Shown here one piece after another: positions 11,733-23,052 of a DNA stretch of 64,000 nt (position 1 is its first letter; the number at the start of each line of letters is the position of its first letter). Position numbers and translations under genes: made by a program. The stretch spans positions 180,798,920-180,862,919 of the forward strand of contig JAVMKO010000002.1 of assembly GCA_032164245.1 (NCBI GenBank), written 5' to 3'. The notes beneath the pieces are model-generated. The model was not told the origin of the DNA. It made no database searches and saw only the letters and a list, made by a program, of their open reading frames with translations. The DNA is from Sternotherus odoratus. Taxonomy: Eukaryota; Chordata; Testudines; Kinosternidae.

Positions 11733-12400
11733 AGAATGGCCATAGTGGATCAGACCAATTGTCCATCTAGCCCAGAATCCTCTTTCTGACAGTGGCCAAT
11801 GGCAGATGCTTCAGAGGGAACTAACAGAATAGGACAATTATTGAGTGATCCATTCCTTGGCATACATTTCCAGTTTCTAGCAATTAAAAGTGTAGGACAC
11901 TCTGATCATGAGGTTGCATCACTGACCATCTTGGCTAGCAACCATTGGTGGACCTATCCTACATAAATTTATCTAATTCCTTGTTGAACCCTGTTATAAT
12001 TTTTACCTTCACAACATCCCATGGTAATGAATTCCACAGGCTATCTATGCTTTGTGTGAAGTAGTACTTCTTTTTGTTTGTTTTAAACCTGCTGTCTATT
12101 AATTTCATTGGGTAAGCACTGGTTCTTGTGTTATGTGAAGGGATAAATAATACTTCCTTATTCACTTTCTCGTTACCATTCATGATTTTATAGATCTCTA
12201 TTATATCACCCCCTTAGTAGTCTCTTTTCCAAATTGAATAGTTCCAGTATTTTTAATCCTTTCCTCAAATGGAAGCTGTTCCATACCCATAATCACTTTT
12301 GTTGCCCTTCTCTGTATTTTTTTTTCCAATTCTAATATATCTTTTTTGAGATGGGGTGACCAGAACTGCGCACATTATTCAAGGTGTGGGCATATTGATG
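11733..12400 (-). mobile_element. Old CR1 LINE, 3' part
   Basis: The plus strand starts GAATGGCCATAGTGGATCAG with GTCCATCTAGCCCAG, the reverse of a CR1 3'UTR. It continues through sequence aligned with the ORF2 C-terminus (minus-strand frame at 11959-12183 encoding [10 protein letters not shown] and FNKELDKFM, as in the CR1 at 43157). The segment TTTTTTGAGATGGGGTGACC near 12340 corresponds to the WSPHLKK region. Frameshifts make it a dead copy. Confidence 0.85.
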
Positions 12401-12640
12401 TACCCCTTACCAACATAACTATGCTAACAAAGGCTCCAGATATGATACAGTTATAGTATATAAGTTAAAGTATAGTGCTGCTTTTTTTTTTGGTGAGAAC
12501 TGATGTAAACAATACACTATATGATTCTTTTGCCAATATAAACTTGTCTCCACTAGGAGGGTTTGCCAGTATGGCTGTACTGGCATAACTCTCTCAACAA
12601 ACCCTTTGTAGTGTACACAAAGCCTTAGACCTTTAACATT
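12400..12640. mobile_element. Probable MITE
   Basis: The right side contains GTTTGCCAGTATGGCTGTAC, TGGCATAACTC and AGTGTACACAAAGCCTTAG, and the left side has ACCAACATAACTATGCTAA. These resemble short TIR elements with CTAGTGTAGACAAAGCC-type ends. The borders are uncertain. Confidence 0.4.
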
Positions 12641-12644
12641 CTCT

Positions 12645-13620
12645 TTGGTTATCTCTTAAGGATATGTCTGTCAAATTAGGAGGTGCCATTTTCCATTTGG
12701 TCCGTCTGAAAGGCTTTGATCCTGCATCCTACTTTGTATGGGAGGAACTCTGAAGTAATTTCAAAAATTGGGGCCAAAGTTAGTACTAACAATGAAACAT
12801 ATACTTTCCCTAGGTTAATAGGAAAGAATACCTCAGAAGCAGATTGCTGTGGTCCTCTTTTTAAGAAATTATAAGTTACCTCCAATAGCTTTCTCAGATC
12901 TAAGTATTCCTGTAATGAAGTACATTGAACTGTATGTATTTGTAGTTTTGGTGTTGATAACCAAGTAGTCTCCTTTTAATAAGTCTTTCCGACTCTTGTA
13001 ATAAAACCCAGATTGGAAATGGAGGACGAGATCACAACATCCATTTTTAAGCAGAACGATAGTGGAGACTAGTAGACCATTCTGTTTTAAAACTGGTATG
13101 AAGATACGGGCTAAGATGTCAAGACAGCTGGCTGCATTAATATTTTTGACTTTTTTATAAAACAAAATAAGCTTTTTTGCAAAGAAAGGTGAAATAAACA
13201 GGTGTATTTTTATGCATGCCACCAAAAATTAGACAAAAGAAAACATCTTAATATCGTTATTGTATGTTTATCAGATGGAAAAGAGCAATGTAATTGAATT
13301 TTTGGCGCTAATTCCTTATCTCAGTTATACCTGCAATTAAAATGTGTTTATGCTGTACTCATGAAATTATTACATATGATACAGTGAATGGCTTTACACG
13401 GTTGTCCTGATGAGAGCTCAAAATGAATGTAAATCTATCCTAGTCTGAGCCACTGTGATGCCTCTATTTATATATATTAGCATGGATTAGAGGCCTTTCC
13501 TTTCCATCTCTGTAATTTGAGTACTATATCTATATGATGAAAACAGCATGATTTTAGGTGGAAAGTTGTCATCGAAAAACTGAAAATGGCTTTCACAGGA
13601 ATTCGGCAAACTGTAGATGC
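12645..13620. other. Intronic sequence, nothing recognised
   Basis: Two small minus-strand frames (12676-12885 and 12869-13225) lack domains and known motifs. I treat them as chance frames. Confidence 0.5.
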
Positions 13621-13627
13621 TCATGAA

Positions 13628-14599
13628 TCTATATATATAAAAGTCAAATGGTGTATGTATGCGTGTGCACTTACTCCTTCCACACCATTTGAGCTAGAGA
13701 CTTGAAATTTGGTACAGTTAGAGGTCTTAGGGTCCTAATCAGGGTAAGAGTCGAAAATTTTTCAAATCTCACCTCTGACGCCCCCCAGGGGTGAAATTAT
13801 TTAAAGGCCAATCACATCAGCGGGACAGCTGCTGTTCTCTGTGACATAGTTATGATGTCATAATAGCCCCTCCAACGGACCCTGCATTCGCTCAGCTCTC
13901 TGCCCCCTCCCCCCTCCAATGGACCCCGCACTTGCTCAGCTCTCTGCCCCCTCCCCCCTCCAACGGACCCCGCACTCGCTCAGCTCTCTGCCCCCTCCCC
14001 CCTCCAACAGACCCTGGGTTTGGTCGGAGGGTAAGTGAGGTGGGGGTGTCGGGTTTGGTCGGAGGGTAAGTGAGGTGGGGGTGTTGGGTTTGGTCCGGGG
14101 GGTGAGGTGGGGGTGTTGGGTTTGGTCCCAGGGGGTGAGGTGGGGGTGTTGGGTTTGTTTGGAGGGGTGAGGAGGGGGGTCGGGGTTGGTCGAGGGGTAA
14201 GTGAGGTGTGGGTGTCAGGTTTGTTTGTGGTGGTAGGTGGTGTCGGGTTTGGTTGGGGGGGAAAGTGAGGTGGGTGTGTCAGGTTTCGTCTATGGGGGTT
14301 GAGGTGTGGGTGTTGGTCAGGGGGTGTTGGTAGGGGGGTGACATGGGGGTGTTGGTCAGGGGGTGTTTGTAGGGGGGTGACGTGGGGGTGTTGGGTTTGG
14401 GTAGGGGGGTGAAAATGTGAGTCGGGGTTGGTCGAGGGGTAAGTGAGGTGGGGGTGTCGGGTTTGGTCGGGGGGGTGAGGTGGGGGTGTCAGGTTTGCTC
14501 TCTGCCCCCTCCCCCCTCCAACGGACCCCGCACTTGCTCAGCTCTCTGCCCCCCCCCCCACCTCCGACTGACCCGAGCAACGCCGGGTATTTTCGCTAG
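13628..14599 (+). mobile_element. Non-autonomous Helitron-like element, copy 1
   Basis: Begins TCTATATATATAAAAGTC after an A and ends GGGTATTTTCGCTAG before a T, fitting Helitron insertion between A and T with 5'-TC and 3'-CTAG termini. A hairpin (ACCCG, 8-base loop, CGGGT) lies 7 bases before CTAG. The first 230 bp (GAGCTAGAGACTTGAAATTT, CACCTCTGACGCCCC) are shared with four other copies in the window. The interior is a G-rich tandem repeat of about 27 bp (GTGGGGGTGTCGGGTTTGG). There is no Rep/helicase frame. Confidence 0.75.
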
Positions 14600-14600
14600 T

Positions 14601-15774
14601 ACTGTAATAAATAAATGGAGGATGTGCTTGGGAGAATGTTTATCATCAAGATATAAAGTCTTAGTGCACTTCAAAAGATTTATGACTGGAATGTTATTTC
14701 AGTGCAAGATTTAGACAATTTCCGTAATGAAATATTTAGAAGTAAATGATAAAAAATAATTTTTTTAGCTTTATTTAATGTTCTATAATCGGAATAAGCA
14801 ATTTTACAAAAGTGGCAATTAAGGTAGAGAATTCTCTCTCTGTTCAGATAAACTACTAGAAAGGACAAGGGCAGTTCCAGATTTTTATCAAAGCTTTATT
14901 CATTATGTCCCAGCCTTCCTTTGAAGATTTTTATGCCAGAGGCCCCAGAGAACGAACCACAAAGCATTTACTTCTTTCTGCCTCTGAAAGCTGCTGATTC
15001 TTGAAGGTCTGTCTTAGCTCCTCAGGAAAACAGGAAGGGAGCTGGGAAGAGGCTTTAGCATCGATGAGTTATAAAGGTGCAATGCTTTACCAATGTTGAC
15101 AATTGTCTGGGTCTCCTGCTCCCTTGTTCCAATGTGCATTCTGGCACATTTGGGAGTTGGGGTGAATTTCTGGTCCCCTGCAGAAAATACAAAGGAAAAG
15201 ATTGTGTGAGGAAAATATGTGCTGGCAGGGCAAATGAAACAGGATACTGAGTAAATCTAACCCTTAATTCTACTGCACAAAGATACTGCTCATGAACTGA
15301 ATGTCTGGCATTACCAGGCTATATAAATACTACCATAAAAGCTGTAGTAGTGAATTTCTGGATAGCTCAGCTGAGACTATTTTTGACTTGTTTGATCTTG
15401 GGTTTATGTAAACACAGAGACTGGGATTATAAACCATTTGGCTGGCATTATGGAAGAGTAGTTTGTGTTAGCTGATGTACAGTACCCTATAGTAGTGTCA
15501 CGCTCACAATAGCTAGCAGCAATTGCTGTCAGCATGCTGGCAAAGAATTGGGTGGACGGGAAGGAAAGAAATGCAAGAACAGAAAACTGGATAGAGGCAT
15601 GAAAATAAAAACCATTTATTTGAAGAGTTTGCTTCTGAGACAAGTATTTTCTCTTCTTTATTCAAGATATTGGACTGTTATTACTTTTTTAAGAAAATCA
15701 TTGTTAGCTTACCATAAAGTCATGAAATATTCTTCAACATGATCAGTAGCTAGAAATGTGCAACATTTTAACAA
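14601..15774. other. Intronic sequence, nothing recognised
   Basis: No convincing gene, RNA or repeat between two Helitron-like copies. Small frames at 15404-15742 overlap on both strands and look like chance. Confidence 0.5.
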
Positions 15775-16302
15775 TCTATATATATAAAAGTCAAATGGTG
15801 TATGCGTGTGTGCGTGTATGTACGTTCCCTTACGCCTTCCACACCGGTTGAGCTAGAGACTTGAAATTTGGTACAGTTATAGGCTTTAGGGTCCTAATCA
15901 GGGTAAGAATCGAAAATTTTTCAAATCTCACCTCTGATGCCCCCTAGGGGTGAAATTCTTTAAAGCCCATTAACATCAGCTGGGCAGCTGCTGTTCTCTG
16001 TGACATAGTTATGATGTAATAATACCCCCCTCCAACGGCCCCCCCACTCGCTCAGCTCTCTCCCCCCTCCAATGCCCCCCCACTCGCTCAGCTCTCTTCC
16101 ACCCTCCCCCCCCACTCGCTCAGCTCTCTCCCCCCTCAGGTAAGAATAGAAATTTTTTTAAATCTCACCCCCCCGCCCCTCCAACGGCCCCCACACTTGC
16201 TCAGCTCCCCCCCTCCCCACACTCCAATGGCCCCCCAGTTGCTCAGCTCTCTCCCCCCACCCCCCTCCAATGGACCCGAGCAATGCCAGGTATTTGTGCT
16301 TG
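15775..16302 (+). mobile_element. Helitron-like element, copy 2
   Basis: Starts TCTATATATATAAAAGTC after an A, shares the 5' conserved block with copy 1, and ends near CCCGAGCAATGCCAGGTATT. The terminal CTAG appears mutated to CTTG and runs into a (TG)n tract at 16301-16325. The interior is a C-rich tandem repeat (CACTCGCTCAGCTCTC) rather than the G-rich repeat of copy 1. Confidence 0.7.
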
Positions 16303-16349
16303 TGTGTGTGTGTGTGTGTGTGTGTATGGAAAATACACATATACATATG

Positions 16350-16742
16350 CCGGGTCCCGGGAGTGGGAGGGCTGGCTGACGGCTCCCGGGTCCCGCCCGA
16401 GTCCCGCCAGCGGGCGGGCTGGCTGACGGGTCCCGGCAGCCGGGCGGGCTGGCTGACATCTCCCGGCAGCCACCTGCGTCCCGGCTGACGGCGCCCGGCA
16501 GCCGCCCGCGTCCCGGCTGACGGCGGGCGGGCTGGCTGACGGGGCCCGGGCAGGCTGGCTGACGGCTCCCGGCTGCCACCCGGGTCCCGGCAGCGGGCGG
16601 GCTGCGGAGCTGCCGCCCCGACCCTGTGGCGGTCGGGCTGCTGCTCCGACAGCTCGGTTTTTTTTTATTATTAAATAACGGACTTTTTCATTTAACGGAC
16701 ACCCCCTCGCCCGAATTAGTCCGTTAAATGGAGGTTTCACTG
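16350..16742. mobile_element. Truncated TIR transposon with GC-rich tandem repeat interior
   Basis: The right end TTAAATGGAGGTTTCACTG is followed by TA and resembles Tigger-type termini. An internal inverted segment (TAACGGACTTTTTCATTTAA, and AGTCCGTTAAATGG) lies at 16675-16730. Upstream is a GC-rich tandem repeat with GGGCGGGCTGGCTGACGG units. The left terminus is not found. A 165-codon minus frame across it is a product of the GC-rich repeat. Confidence 0.5.
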
Positions 16743-16744
16743 TA

Positions 16745-19700
16745 CTTCAGTCTGCCCCATCTCCTTACTCTTCTCTGCAGGCTTCCCATAAAGCTAAGAA
16801 TTGTCTAAGAATGTAATTTTTTTTTTAAGGTTCAGAGTCACTTTCCTCTAAACTCAAGGAAAGCAGATTTCTATTAATTGGTCGTCGAGAAGACTCACTA
16901 AATATATTCCCCGTTAAATACTAAAAATTCAATAACAACTAGGCTGCTCGCTATCTTGTTCAGTCCAGATCTCATGTTTCACATGATAAACTGAGATCCC
17001 TAATCAAAATCACAGTATGGCTCCAAACCTGTTCCCATTGAAGTGAATGGCAAAATTTTCATTTATCTGAACGGGAATAAAGTTAGGCCCTATACTTTGA
17101 TTTACAAACTACAAAAAAGATGCACAATTTTTTTCTAAAAAAACAAAAGCAACTGCAAGTCTTTTATCCTCCTCCACTTATTATCCAGGATTTGCGTTTG
17201 TGGGTCTGTATTTCTCCTTTAACTACTGATTACATTAACCCCTAAAGCAGGGTAAGGAATGTAGTAGTTTGCTCTGTTTACAGTAGTTTTGAATGCCATT
17301 GTCACCCGAACGATATGACTAGACTCTTATACTGGCTGGGAGCATTTGTCTCAGCACAAGTTGTCAGACACGCACAAGATCTGTTCAAGCTAGCATGCTA
17401 CAAATTGCAGTGTAGCTTCAGGTAGTGCAGATGGTGGCTAAGGCTACCTGCTCAGGTACATACCTGGAAGTCTAGGGAAGTTTGAACTCCGATAGCTCAT
17501 CCAAGCTGCTGCCCATGCTTTCCCAGCTATACTGCTGTTTTAGCATGATAGTTCACATGGAGGTAGTGCATGTCAATGTACTCAGCCTGGAAAACACAAT
17601 CCCAAACAATGCAATGATTTGTTGACATACCCTAAGAAATCGTTGTATCTACAGATCATTTTGCTGTCAGCCTGGGGGTAGGAGGTGGAGTCTTTATCTT
17701 GGAACTTTGTCTTCATTGTAACAGTTAAGTTCAGAATAAGCTTCCATTAATAGTTAATTCACCGAACTCCCTCTTCCCTAACAAAAATAAATGTTAATCC
17801 TCCCGCAGCTTAGAGAGAATCTTAACTATTGTCTTCTGCAGAGATTACTGTAAAAAACAAAGCATCACAAATGACAAATTACATTGTAAAATCACTACAG
17901 ATACAATGAAGAGTTCATGTAAATAAATTCTACCAAACTCCTGTCTGATTCTCGGTTTACAACATGAAATGAACTGATTGCATAACAAATTAGAGTACAT
18001 TAATGCTACAAGTACAGCTATGCTTTTGTGACTTTAATGACACGCTCATTTCAATGTGGTAAAACAACTGTGGTTGAAGTGTGTCCAAAAGCAGCATATA
18101 TATATATATTTTTACTAATACAAAAATGTTTGTGCCCACCAACAGCACAGTGCTTCCACCATGATCAGTGCAATCTGGACAGCTACCCCATACTACCTCA
18201 GCAGGGCATACAATGCCCAAGGAATGTACACAAAGAGCAGCTCCAATAGCGTGTAGGACAATGTTCTCTGAAGCTTGGCTATGCTAGACATATTTTCTTA
18301 AAATTCTCCACCACTGTTATTGTTGGTTCAGGTAATAGCAATGGTGGCAGCTGTAGGCCAGTCTTCTAACATTTTAATCATTATAATATTTGAACTTGTT
18401 CTGAGCAGGAGTCTGGACTCCCATTTAAATTATTACTTTGTTACTTTCATTTCTAAGTTTCCTTTTAAATGATGCCATGTGTCTAGCTCCTGATGGATTA
18501 ATGAGCATAAAGTTCTCTTTTAGTAATTTCATTTTTCTACAAATGTATATAATTTATTTTAAAGCTAAATCACTTTCCTGCAGCTGTCTGTATATCACTT
18601 GTTCATTTCATATTGCAGTCCTCCTTATTCATGTTTGATCTTACAACATTAAATCAGTCACTTGCAGTATGCAATATTATTGCTTTTAATTATAATTACA
18701 AACGCTCTCATAAGTATTTTTTTTTCTGTTGGAGCTATAGTACTTCTGAGGTTAATTCACAGTCTCTGCCAAATTTTCTTTATCTTCCTCCTCCAGTATA
18801 AAAAGTACCTGCAGTGCTGCTTGGCTCATCATGCAAAGAAACACTATAGCATGCACTTTGTGCTATCTCTTCAGTCTCTTTGGCTCAGTGTTAATTCTGC
18901 CATTCACTAGCTTGGCTGTGCATCCTCAATAAAGTTCTTTGAATGTAGTTATTTCCGTAATCTTGTTCTCTCTCACATATATTATGCAATAAGATTAATC
19001 GTTACATAAATAAATATAGATTATTAGATTTTAACCAGTAATCCTAAAAACATACATGCTTTACATCGTATTACCAGGAGTAGGTTGCCATAGCTAACAG
19101 ACCAACAAAATTTGAATTAAATGCATGTGGACTTCTAAATAGTCAGATGCCCACTTTTTCCCCCTCACGCCATCTGTTTGGCTTTTGTTCCCTTACTATG
19201 ATGAATATGCTTATAGAGCAGTTCTATCAGGCTTTTTCATACATTATTAAAGTTTATTCCTACTGCTGTAAATTGACCTTTGGCAATTCAGCTTCAATAT
19301 GGTCTTCATTCAAGTGGCAGGAATATTATCTGCTGCTCTGGTTTCCGAGAAGGATGGCAAGCTAACCAAGGTTGCCTTAAGTATAATGTGATTAATACAG
19401 TTACAGCACAGCTAGTCATTCAATATGTTACTTGCCATAATAATAATATATATATTATGACACATTGGGAATAGTGCATATAAGAATGGTTGCCAGAACA
19501 TATGTATCATGTTATAAAATTATAACACAATATGCACATTGTATCTATTTTTTTGCCTCTGTGATGTTGGTATTTCTAGTTAACTCATCACTATGATACT
19601 TTGACTGTGAGATCTTGACTTAGAAGCCCCTTATCAATTGAGTCATTCTCTTTCATCTTACGTTCTAAAACCACACTCTATGTTTACATTCCTTCAAACT

Positions 19701-19834
19701 TACTTTTGCATGCATAAAATGTGGTTTACCTGTTATTTACAGATTTGTACATCTACAGATTCTATTTGCAGGTGCTAATATGACGTTTTAGTCTCACAGA
19801 ATTAAAAGAACACATTTAGAAGCAATTTTTGAGT
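16745..19834. other. Intronic sequence with one possible MITE
   Basis: About 3 kb with no gene-like frame. A segment at about 17385-17600 (CAAGCTAGCATGCTACAAAT, GCTATACTGCTGTTTTAGCA) resembles the GTGTAGACAT MITE interiors, but its ends are decayed. Short AT-rich runs such as (TA)n at 18100 are also present. Confidence 0.5.
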
Positions 19835-19836
19835 TA

Positions 19837-20134
19837 CAGTAGACTCTCGATTATCCAGGATGAGAGGGAAAAAATTAATCCTGGTTAATAAAATCCCGGA
19901 TAATCACCATCCATAGGAAATATGGGGAGGGCGTTTGGTTCACCAGCCACCCTGCGCTGGGGGAGGGGTAGTGTTGGTCCACTGGCTGCCCTGCGCCCTG
20001 GTGGGTTTTTCTTTTTGGGTGCTTGGGGTGTCAACAAAGCCAGAGCTGTCCCTGCGAGTTACGCATTTTTTTTTTGACATCCTGGTTAATCCACATTCTG
20101 GTTAACCCAATCCTGGATAATCGAGAGTCTACTG
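19837..20134. mobile_element. Tigger/pogo-type MITE
   Basis: The 24-bp termini are perfect inverted repeats (CAGTAGACTCTCGATTATCC plus AGGA) and are flanked on both sides by the dinucleotide TA. This is the signature of the Tc1/mariner superfamily, and the CAGTAGACTCTCGATTATCC start is Tigger/pogo-like. The element is 298 bp long and has no transposase. Confidence 0.9.
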
Positions 20135-20243
20135 TACTGAAGACACTCAAAATACCAAAATAGCATGTAACTGAAAATAGTTCAGTGTGCTGAAGTAAGG
20201 GGGAGAGGGTACCCAGAAATTACTTTCAAAGAAAAGTACCATT

Positions 20244-20464
20244 TGTGGCAGGGTGGGCCTGACAGTTGTGTAGAGCTGTAAGCTGTAGAGCTGTGTTAGA
20301 GCTGTAAGCTGTAGAGCTGTGTTAGAGCTGTAAGCTGTAGAGCTGTGTATAAAGCTGTGTATATTGGTGGTGGGGCCTTGCACTGTGAAATAAAGAGCAC
20401 TGTTGGAGCCAAAGAAGAGTTTCCTGCCTGTGTTTGAAGAGGGGTGAGAAGGTGATCTGTCACA
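20244..20464 (+). repeat. 5' LTR of the Gypsy element (internally deleted)
   Basis: Runs from TGTGGCAGGGTGGGCCTGAC to GATCTGTCACA. It contains short tandem repeats of AGAGCTGTAAGCTGT and the CACTGTGAAATAAAGAGCAC poly(A)-type segment also found in the 3' LTR. It lacks the middle of the 3' LTR, including its TATA-like site. Confidence 0.88.
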
Positions 20465-20484
20465 CATGGTGTCAGAGGTGAGAT
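20465..20484 (+). promoter_or_regulatory. Primer binding site, probably tRNA-Leu
   Basis: Two bases after the LTR is TGGTGTCAGAGGTGAGAT. The 3' end of vertebrate tRNA-Leu with its CCA tail is complementary to a TGGTGTCAGGAGTGGGAT-type sequence, which this matches with few differences. The match is judged from memory of tRNA-Leu 3' ends. Confidence 0.6.
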
Positions 20485-20517
20485 CGCTACACCAGCAACA
20501 CAACTGGTGGCCCAGAG

Positions 20518-22196
20518 ATGGAGGGGACCCTGCAGTGGCTCGTGGAGCAACAGAAGCAGACCCAGCAGGCCATGCACGCCTTGCAGCAAACCCACCAGGC
20601 AATGCAGCAGGCTCAGTCGGAGCAACAAAAGGTACTGCGGGAATTCATCCAGGAGCAAGCAAAGACCCAGGCAACTCTCCTGCAGCACCTGGTGAGTCAA
20701 GGGGCAGGAGAGGGCATGCGTCCGCCGGGCTGGGGACTCTGCAAAACGAGCCCAGCGGATGACCCCGATGCTTTCCTGGGCACCTTTGAGAGGGTAGCCA
20801 CCACAGCCAGGTGGGAGTGGACCACCTGGGCCCTCAGGCTTGCTCCCTACCTCGTGGGCGAAGCCCAGGCGGCCTATATGGCCCTGGGGATTGTAGAGGC
20901 CCAGGACTTTGACATTGTAAGAGCGGCCATCTTGGACCGGGTCGGCTTATCTGCCGAGAGATACCGGCAGAGTTACGGGCGGCCCACTGGACGCAGGCAG
21001 TGCGGCCCCAGGTGTTTGCCCAGAGGCTGAGAGACTGGGCGACGCGTTGGCTGAGGCTGGAGGCCTGGTCAGGGGAGGAAATTATGGACTCCCTGATACT
21101 GGAGCAGTTTCTGCTCAGCCTCCCCGAGACCGTGCGCACCTGGGTCAGAAGGCACCAGCTGGAGACGGTGGAGTCTGCGGTGCGCCTGACCGAGGAGTAT
21201 GTGGAGGCAGAGGGACCTCGGGGAGAAGACCGACCACGACGGGTCCGGGATTTGGGGCGTCGGCCCATGGACTCCCCCCCCCGGCCAGACACAAAGGGAC
21301 TGATGGGGAGCCCAGAGGGGTGCCAGAGAGAGCGGCCCGGCTTACCTGCTGGCAGTGCGGGAAGCCAGGGCATATTAAGAGGGACTGCCCAGCCGTGGAG
21401 TGTGGCTACACTGACTGGTGTGGGTGAACTGAGGTTTGGGGGCGGAAACCATGTAAAGGGATACCCACCCTGCGGGTGCAGGTCGGAAGGAAGTCTCATC
21501 GGGGGTGGTGGATTCTGCCTCCCCTACACTCTCATTCGCAGAGCGTTGATCCGCCCCGAGTGGCTGATCCCCGGGGCTATTATGGACCTGCAGTGTGTCC
21601 ATGGGGACAGGAAGACCTGTCGGGTGGCCCAGGTCCCCCTAGAGATCAGCGGCCGATTCCGCTGGAAGCGGGTCGGGGTGCCAGAGGGGTTGCCATGCCC
21701 CATGATCATTGGGCGGGACTGGGGCTCAGTGGGAGGTACGAGGCCCCAGGCTGCCCCAAGGCCGAGCGTGAGAACCCGTAAGGGGGGCTCGGCCAAGCGA
21801 AGGGGCGGGCCGCAACGCAATGACCAAGGGGAGGACCTAGACAGCCAGGAATGGCTGAGGCCAGGTCAGGAGGTGAGCTCCACAGATGGAGCCCCGAGCT
21901 CCTGTGAGAGCCTGGAGGAAATAGAGGCCGGGGAAGTTGCCCTGTGTGACGAAGCACCATGCGAGTGGTGTGAGCGCCGGAGGGCACAGGGGTGGCCGAT
22001 ACCCTGCCTCTATTGCGCAAGGCTAGAAGTAGGGCTCTGTGCCGCAGCCGCAAGGGAAGCTGAGGCAGAGGAAGCTGGCCCTAGCCCTAAGAAGGCAGCA
22101 GGGGTCTCCGCCACAGATGGGCAGGACACCCCAAAGCCTAGGGGAATATTGAAGGGTCCGAGCCAGCCCGATGGGGCTAGGCTAAGGGGGGAGGTG
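20518..22196 (+). pseudogene. Gypsy gag-protease, frameshifted; capsid resembles SCAN domains
   Basis: From the ATG at 20518 a Gln-rich, coiled-coil-like N-terminus (about 60 residues) leads into a capsid. The frame shifts near 20975, then continues with WTQAVRPQVFAQRLRDW and ILEQFLLSLPETVRTWVRR, a pattern like SCAN domains, which are known to derive from Gmr1-like Gypsy capsids. A second shift puts the CCHC zinc knuckle (CWQCGKPGHIKRDC, about 21343-21384) in another frame. A third follows the protease active-site segment VVDSAS near 21508, after which LIRPEWLIPG and the usual end PMIIGRDW (about 21720) are read. Beyond the protease, 21730-22196 encodes an unassigned charged stretch with Cys pairs (CEWC, CLYC). 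At least three frameshifts make this a pseudogene. Confidence 0.82.
22180..22196 (+). promoter_or_regulatory. Polypurine tract
   Basis: The purine-rich run AAGGGGGGAGG directly precedes the 3' LTR, as expected for priming of plus-strand DNA synthesis in LTR retrotransposons. Confidence 0.65.
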
Positions 22197-22600
22197 TGTG
22201 GCAGGGTGGGCCTGACCCAGCCTGCCGCCCCTTTAAGAGGGAGAAAAGCCCTCTGCAAACCTCCCTGCAGAGAAGCCTAATTAGCCACCTGGGCTGCAGG
22301 GCAATCAGCCTGGATGGGTTGCACCTGGCAGCCTCCTCAGGAGGATATAAGCCTGCCAGACAGGAAGCCCAGGGTGGTGGTGGTATGGTAGTGTGGAGGA
22401 GTGAGAGAGAAGGATAGAGAAAGAGCTGTGTGTAGAGCTGAACTATATAGAGTTGTGTTAGAGCTGTAAGCTATAGAGCTGTGTATAAAGCTGTGTATAT
22501 TGGTGGTGGGGCCTTGCACTGTGAAATAAAGAGCACTGTTGGAGCCAAAGAAGAGTTTCCTGCCTGTGTTTGAAGAGGGGTGAGAAGGCAATCTGTCACA
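22197..22600 (+). repeat. 3' LTR of the Gypsy element
   Basis: Runs from TGTGGCAGGGTGGGCCTGAC to CAATCTGTCACA. It contains CCGCCCCTTTAAGAGGGAG, a TATA-like GAGGATATAAGCC at about 22340, and the AATAAAGAGCACTG poly(A) signal region. It is longer than its partner because the 5' LTR lost the promoter part. Confidence 0.9.
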
Positions 22601-22604
22601 CATT

Positions 22605-23052
22605 TTAGTATTTCTCTCATAATTGTTTCTGACATAGGATTCCTTATAAGGTTAGAAATCGATTTGAAATGATATCTTCCATATTAAGTTTGATGATGAT
22701 GATGGACAATCACTCATTACAGAGTATGATTATCTTCCATGGGAGTTATGGATCCTCAGGTGGCTAATAAGGCCAATCCTTGAAGCACAGGTTCTATTGC
22801 AATGAGGGCAGACACACAAATTTGAGTTTAAAAATTAATCAAGTAACAAAACTAAAATTACACGCAATGAAATGCCAAATTTTCAGGATTAACTGTGGAG
22901 CTAACCTTATATTAACTGTCATTGAGGCATGGTCGGTAAATGCTTGTGATATGAATTATCTGGTTGAAGTTCAAAACATACTGATATATAAAATGTATAT
23001 TAATGGAAAATGTATTAAATCAATAATCTGCAATATTAACTTCAGTATTGAT
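22605..23052. other. Intronic sequence, nothing recognised
   Basis: AT-rich. The frame beginning at 22780 reads through this region into repeat DNA and has no recognisable domain. Confidence 0.5.

Larger units (their letters stand above)
20244..22600 (+). mobile_element. Non-autonomous Gypsy LTR retrotransposon with gag and protease only
   Basis: Two LTRs of one family (20244-20464 and 22197-22600) flank an internal region, and the 4-bp duplication CATT lies on both sides (20240-20243 and 22601-22604). The 5' LTR has lost about 180 bp that includes the CCCTTTAAGAGG and GAGGATATAAG promoter segment kept in the 3' LTR. The internal region encodes gag and part of a protease. There is no reverse transcriptase, RNase H or integrase. 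Related LTRs occur at 25650, 29462 (minus) and 63988. Confidence 0.88.

Noticed and set aside
14570..14599. Hairpin as a transcription terminator
   Set aside because: It recurs at the 3' end of every Helitron-like copy just before CTAG, so it is the transposon's terminal hairpin.
14356..14714. Gly- or Pro-rich frames in the Helitron tandem repeat
   Set aside because: Simple translation of the G-rich array, without conserved start or domain.
16136..16740. Pro/Arg/Ala-rich minus-strand frames
   Set aside because: Produced by the GC-rich tandem repeat and the Helitron C-rich array.
21524..22258. Minus-strand frames across the Gypsy protease region
   Set aside because: Shadows of the gag-protease strand; no motif on the minus strand.
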